Source of the DNA: Euryodendron excelsum
Lineage: Eukaryota; Streptophyta; Magnoliopsida; Ericales; Pentaphylacaceae
Direction: 5' to 3'
DNA: 64,000 nucleotides
Assembly (NCBI GenBank): GCA_033060915.1
Contig: CM065396.1
Location: 1,082,001 to 1,146,000 of the forward strand
Shown here: piece by piece, positions 60,661 to 64,000 of the stretch
Layout of the letters: each line of letters starts with the position of its first letter
How positions within the stretch are numbered: position 1 is the stretch's first letter
Made by a program: the position numbers and the translations under genes
Notes under the pieces: generated by a model
The model's database searches: none
What the model saw: the letters and a program-made list of their open reading frames with translations, nothing else
Told to the model about the DNA's origin: nothing

Positions 60661-61765
60661 GTGATACACTCGAAGAATGAAATGTCAAAGATGTCGACAC
60701 AGTTTCAAAACCTTGTTAGGGGTTCTCACCAAGAGGTCCATTAGAAAGGGAGGTTTTTATAAAATTCGTCTATTTTCTTTTCATCTCTCTATTTCTCGCA
60801 TATCTTCTTTAAATAAACATTGCATGCCATGTAATCATATTTCTAAATGAAAATAGATAGTTTCCAGTTTATCCCCTCTGTCTCATACTCTTGTGGATGA
60901 TTGTTGCATTTAAAGATTCTTTCCCATTTAGTAATGACTTGACTTGAAGGGTAGGACAGCATGGGTAACCCATTTAAAAGGGGTTAAAACCTTCAAGAGA
61001 CGAAGAGAGAGTGAGAGATAGGAGGAAGGCAATCTCAACAAAGAAGTGCAAATTTTATTGAAGGAGTGACGCTTACGTGATATCCTGGCTAAGCGATGGG
61101 CAGCCGAGTATCCAAAATGATGAGGAGCCATTGTTCTATTTATCCCAAATAAACACTATCCTTTGCTCAGCCCACTAGAGCTGTTAGTGATCTCTTTTTA
61201 GATATCCCCAAACCAAGAACCATCCCCCACATTGGGGTAAGCACAGAGTAGTTGATTTGATAGAACATGTAGCGGTGTATTAGTCGAAACACATCATCCC
61301 TAGGAATTTTGTCCAAATTTTACATAAAGGCTTTATGGACTAAGCAATTTAATTTGAAATGATTAGAGGCCCTCAATTCTACTACCATACACAAAAATAT
61401 ATATCCTTTGCCTAACCCACTAGTGCCTCGTAGAAAGCAGAAGTTTTTTTGTTAACCCCGATCCGAAACCATCCCCCCACACTGGGGCAGATAGGCAACA
61501 GAAGATCTGGCAGAGAATGTCATCGACCATCAAGCTGAAGTAACGTGAAGGTTCTATGGATCAAGCAATCTTGTTCAAAATGAAGAGAGGCCCTCATTTC
61601 ATTTCCCATACAGTTAAAAGCAACCCTTGTCAAACATGTTGAGCCAGTTACCTTTTTCTTTAGAAAGAAACCCCAACCTAGGGATCACCGCCCACAATAG
61701 GTTAGATTGAGTTGTTAAGGAAAAAGTCCAAGAAAAAAAAAAGTTATAGAATTGTTCGTTTCGTA
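60661..61765 (+). mobile_element. Non-coding 3' internal region of element B
   Basis: No gene seen on either strand, and no PMD gene. About 61170-61640 holds two to three copies of a unit of about 245 bp with CCCACTAG, ACCATCCCCCACA-TTGGGG and GAGGCCCTCA. The same words appear once or twice in A (40700-41050) and once in C near 14030. Confidence 0.65.
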
Positions 61766-61820
61766 AAAAGAAAGGAAAGAGATGAAAAAGGAAAAGAAAA
61801 GAAAAAGAGTTGTCGAGGGG
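61766..61820 (+). promoter_or_regulatory. Polypurine tract of element B
   Basis: A 44-base stretch, nearly all A and G (61766-61809), then TTGTCGAGGGG, directly before the LTR. It is longer than the tracts in A, D and E. Confidence 0.7.
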
Positions 61821-62194
61821 TGTAAGCACCCCATTTTTGACCGCTCGACAGTCTACACTCCGTCCAAACTTGTTTTCAAGTCATTGTGGGCATATTTCAA
61901 TCGAAACCATTTCTCTAGGTCCAAATTTCGTCTTTCCATCGCTTCGCGGGCCTGTCAGGCCCAAATAGAGGCAAAATGACCAAAATGTCCTTAGGGGCAT
62001 TGTCCTTTCTTATTCCTTTACAAAAACCCTCTCTCGAGACAGTTTATTCCTCGAGATGATCCGAGTAGCAAAACAACTCACAAAACCATTAGAGTAGCGG
62101 AATACTCATAAATAGGTTGATATAGGGAATTGGCAACAAATCCTTGTGTCATGACGACCGCCGTTAGAGTGGCGAAAACACTCAAAACCTAGGC

Positions 62195-62425
62195 ACGTCT
62201 CCTTGGAGACGGTAAGACCCCTTTCCAATCCCACTCTCGAGACAGTTTATTCCTCGAAACGGTTCCAATCCAAGCGCGTCTCCTCGGAGACGGTAAGACC
62301 CCTTTCCAATCCCACTCTCGAGATAGTTTATTCCTCGAGACGGTTCTAATCCAGGCGCGTCTCTTCGGAGACGGTAAGACCCCTTTCCAATCCCTCTCTC
62401 GAGACAGTTTATTTCTCCAGACGGT
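62195..62425 (+). repeat. 81-bp repeat units, 3' LTR of B
   Basis: Nearly three units with GCGTCTC-CTCG-GAGACGG hairpins and CTCTCGAGACAGTTTATTCC. A fragment of the same unit stands alone at 62030-62060, separated by about 130 bp that copies the sequence normally found downstream of the arrays. Confidence 0.85.
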
Positions 62426-62429
62426 ACGA

Positions 62430-62765
62430 TTAGCAAAACTACTCACAAAACCGTTAGAGTAGCAGAAATACTCACAAAACCATTAGAGTAGCGGAAATAC
62501 TCACAAAGCCGTCAGAGTAGCGGAAATACTCACAGAACCGTTAGAGTAGCGGAAATACTCACAAAGCCGTTCGAGTAGCAAAACTACTCACAAAACCGTT
62601 AGAGTAGCGAAAATACTCACAAAACCGTTAGAGTAGCAGAAATACTCACAAAGCCGTCAGAGTAGCGGAAATACTCCCAAATCATTAACCCCGTCAGAGT
62701 AGCGGAAATACTCACAAATCATTAACCCCGTCCGAGTAGCGGAAATACTCACACCGTTAGAGTGG
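62430..62765 (+). repeat. 29-bp tandem array, about 12 units, 3' LTR of B
   Basis: Unit CCGTTAGAGTAGCGG then AAATACTCACAAAA. Each unit is an inverted repeat, GAGTA-GCGGAAA-TACTC; two units read GAGTAG-CAAAA-CTACTC, and the flanking single unit reads GAGTG...CACTT. Two units carry an added AATCATTAACC. A and H have only two units in this place. Confidence 0.9.
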
Positions 62766-63607
62766 CAAAAACACTTAAAACCCAGGTCAACACCAGTTTC
62801 TGTTAGCTCACTTCGGTGAAAAATGACCAGACTACCCTTAGGACCTTTTCCGAGACTTTTCGGTCAAGATGACCATTTTGCCCCTAAGCATCCGAATGCC
62901 CCGGGAACCACACCGGCTCTGGGTATCAAACCGGTAACCTCTTGAGAATACTTTTTACAGTGTTCTCAACCTCCCCTTACCTTTCCGGATCATTCCGAGT
63001 CAGTTCCGGCCAACCCGGTACAAAATGACCGTTTTGCCCCTGGAGGGTCGGTCTTCTTCTTCGACCACACCGGCTCTGGGTATCAAACCGGTAATGACTC
63101 GAGAATACTTTTTATAGTGTTCTCAACCTCCCCTTACCTTTCCAAATCATTCCGAGTCAGTTCCAGCAAACCCGGTACAAAATGACCGTTTTGCCCCTAG
63201 TGGGCCGGTCTCCTTTTCCGACCACGCCGGCTCTGGGAATCAAACCGGCAACCCCTGGGAACATTCTAAATAATGTTTCTAGATCCCAAGTCTTTTTCCA
63301 GGACAATCCGAGTTCGCCCCGGCAATTTTCTGGTCTGATTGACCGTTTTGCCCCTAAAGGCCCGGTCAACCTTTCCGACCCACCTTATCCTCACTTTCTA
63401 AGTCAAATACCTCCAGGACACTATTTTAAGTGTTCCTGCTCCTTTCCGACCTTCCGGGTCATTCCTGGCTCCTTCAAATCATTCCCGGACTTTCCGGAGT
63501 CACTCCTAGTGAAGCCAAGCTAAAAGTTGCATGGTAGTCACTAGTACAGGCACCCAAATCTAGTCAAAGATACGTTGCTTGCCAACCTTAAACCTTTCCT
63601 AATTGGC

Positions 63608-63630
63608 TGGCGCCACTCCTAGTGGCGCCA
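63608..63630 (+). promoter_or_regulatory. 23-bp palindrome upstream of TATA, 3' LTR of B
   Basis: TGGCGCCACT, CCT, AGTGGCGCCA: perfect 10-3-10, 53 bp before the TATA box. A second imperfect dyad (GGCGCCACT/AGGCGCT) follows at 63645-63668. Confidence 0.8.
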
Positions 63631-63683
63631 GTGTAAAGTTTGGCCTGGCGCCACTACAACAGGCGCTAGGTTTGTCCAACTTC

Positions 63684-63691
63684 TATAAATA
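63684..63691 (+). promoter_or_regulatory. TATA box of the 3' LTR of B
   Basis: TATAAATA followed by CAGAGCC. Confidence 0.8.
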
Positions 63692-64000
63692 CAGAGCCTC
63701 ATTCAACGTGAAAAGGGTCTGCAAACTTAACCTAAGAATCCTATATTTTGATATACAAAGCTCGAGCACCTCGAAAAACCCTAGTTTCCTTAGGTCCTCC
63801 AAACCCTAGCCACTCTACACTAAACCCTAGCCACCATACATAAACCCTAGCCTCCTATACACTCACACACACCCCCATACACTCATACACTAGCCTTCAA
63901 CCATCTTTTGAAGATTGGAGGAGCTGCAACCCAAAGCTTGAAGACAACTCTTGAAGACGAAAGACGAAGATCAAGACTGAAGACCGAAGACAGCACGGCG

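Larger units (their letters stand above)
61821..64000 (+). mobile_element. 3' LTR of element B, cut by the window end
   Basis: Starts TGTAAGCACCCC and covers U3, TATA (63684-63691) and the first part of R. U3 has 81-bp-type units (62030-62060, 62195-62425), an expanded 29-bp array (62430-62765) and three 156-bp units (62880-63270). B's 5' LTR U3 (29084-30650) lacks the arrays, so the two LTRs of one element differ strongly here. Confidence 0.85.

Overview
The window is gene-poor plant nuclear DNA, made almost entirely of nested LTR retrotransposons. I see no intact cellular gene, tRNA, rRNA or CRISPR. The signs of a plant are an Athila-type gag with its usual primer-binding site, a plant mobile domain (PMD) protein, Ogre/Tat-style primer-binding sites (TGGCGACTCCACTAGGGA type) and very long LTRs. 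The species cannot be read from the sequence. I named the elements A to H.

Layout, from the oldest host inward. Element C (+) supplies a partial 5' LTR (8423-10882), a PBS and an internal region with a wrecked pol (10883-15431). Its LTR was hit by an Athila-like element (-; LTR 7111-8422, gag 5195-6512). That gag was in turn interrupted by element E (+), whose 3' LTR is 519-5194. C's internal region was hit by the minus-strand LTR F (15432-17180 and 21525-21735). F holds the plus-strand LTR G (17181-21524) and element D (-; 3' LTR 21736-25889, internal 25890-29083). D is split by element B (+; 5' LTR 29084-31060 and 50288-53272, internal 53273-54217 and 59368-61820, 3' LTR 61821 to beyond the window). 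B's 5' LTR contains the complete 19.2-kb element A (-; 31061-50287). B's leader contains the solo LTR H (-; 54218-59367). The deepest path, C-F-D-B-A, is five layers.

Apart from the Athila-like copy, all the elements belong to one family. Its LTRs are about 4.2-5.3 kb where the copy is near complete, with TG...CA ends, a TATAAATA box about 1.6-1.8 kb in, and a very long transcribed part that is almost free of G on the sense strand. A is the only copy complete in the window. It has gag (41483-43486, - strand, two in-frame stops) but no protease, RT or integrase. On the opposite strand it carries a PMD-type gene (37673-39346), and D has a second decayed copy (27295-28902). A is therefore non-autonomous, and pol must have come from a relative. 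The pol remains in C (G-patch-like linker, integrase) show what that relative looked like.

The most interesting signal is structural. A 23-bp interrupted palindrome sits about 54 bp upstream of the TATA box in most LTR copies. Its two arms change together between copies. The same palindrome appears upstream of the antisense PMD gene in both A and D. Separate hairpin arrays in U3 also show paired changes. I propose, as inference, a dyad-binding factor that acts on both the LTR promoter and the antisense gene.
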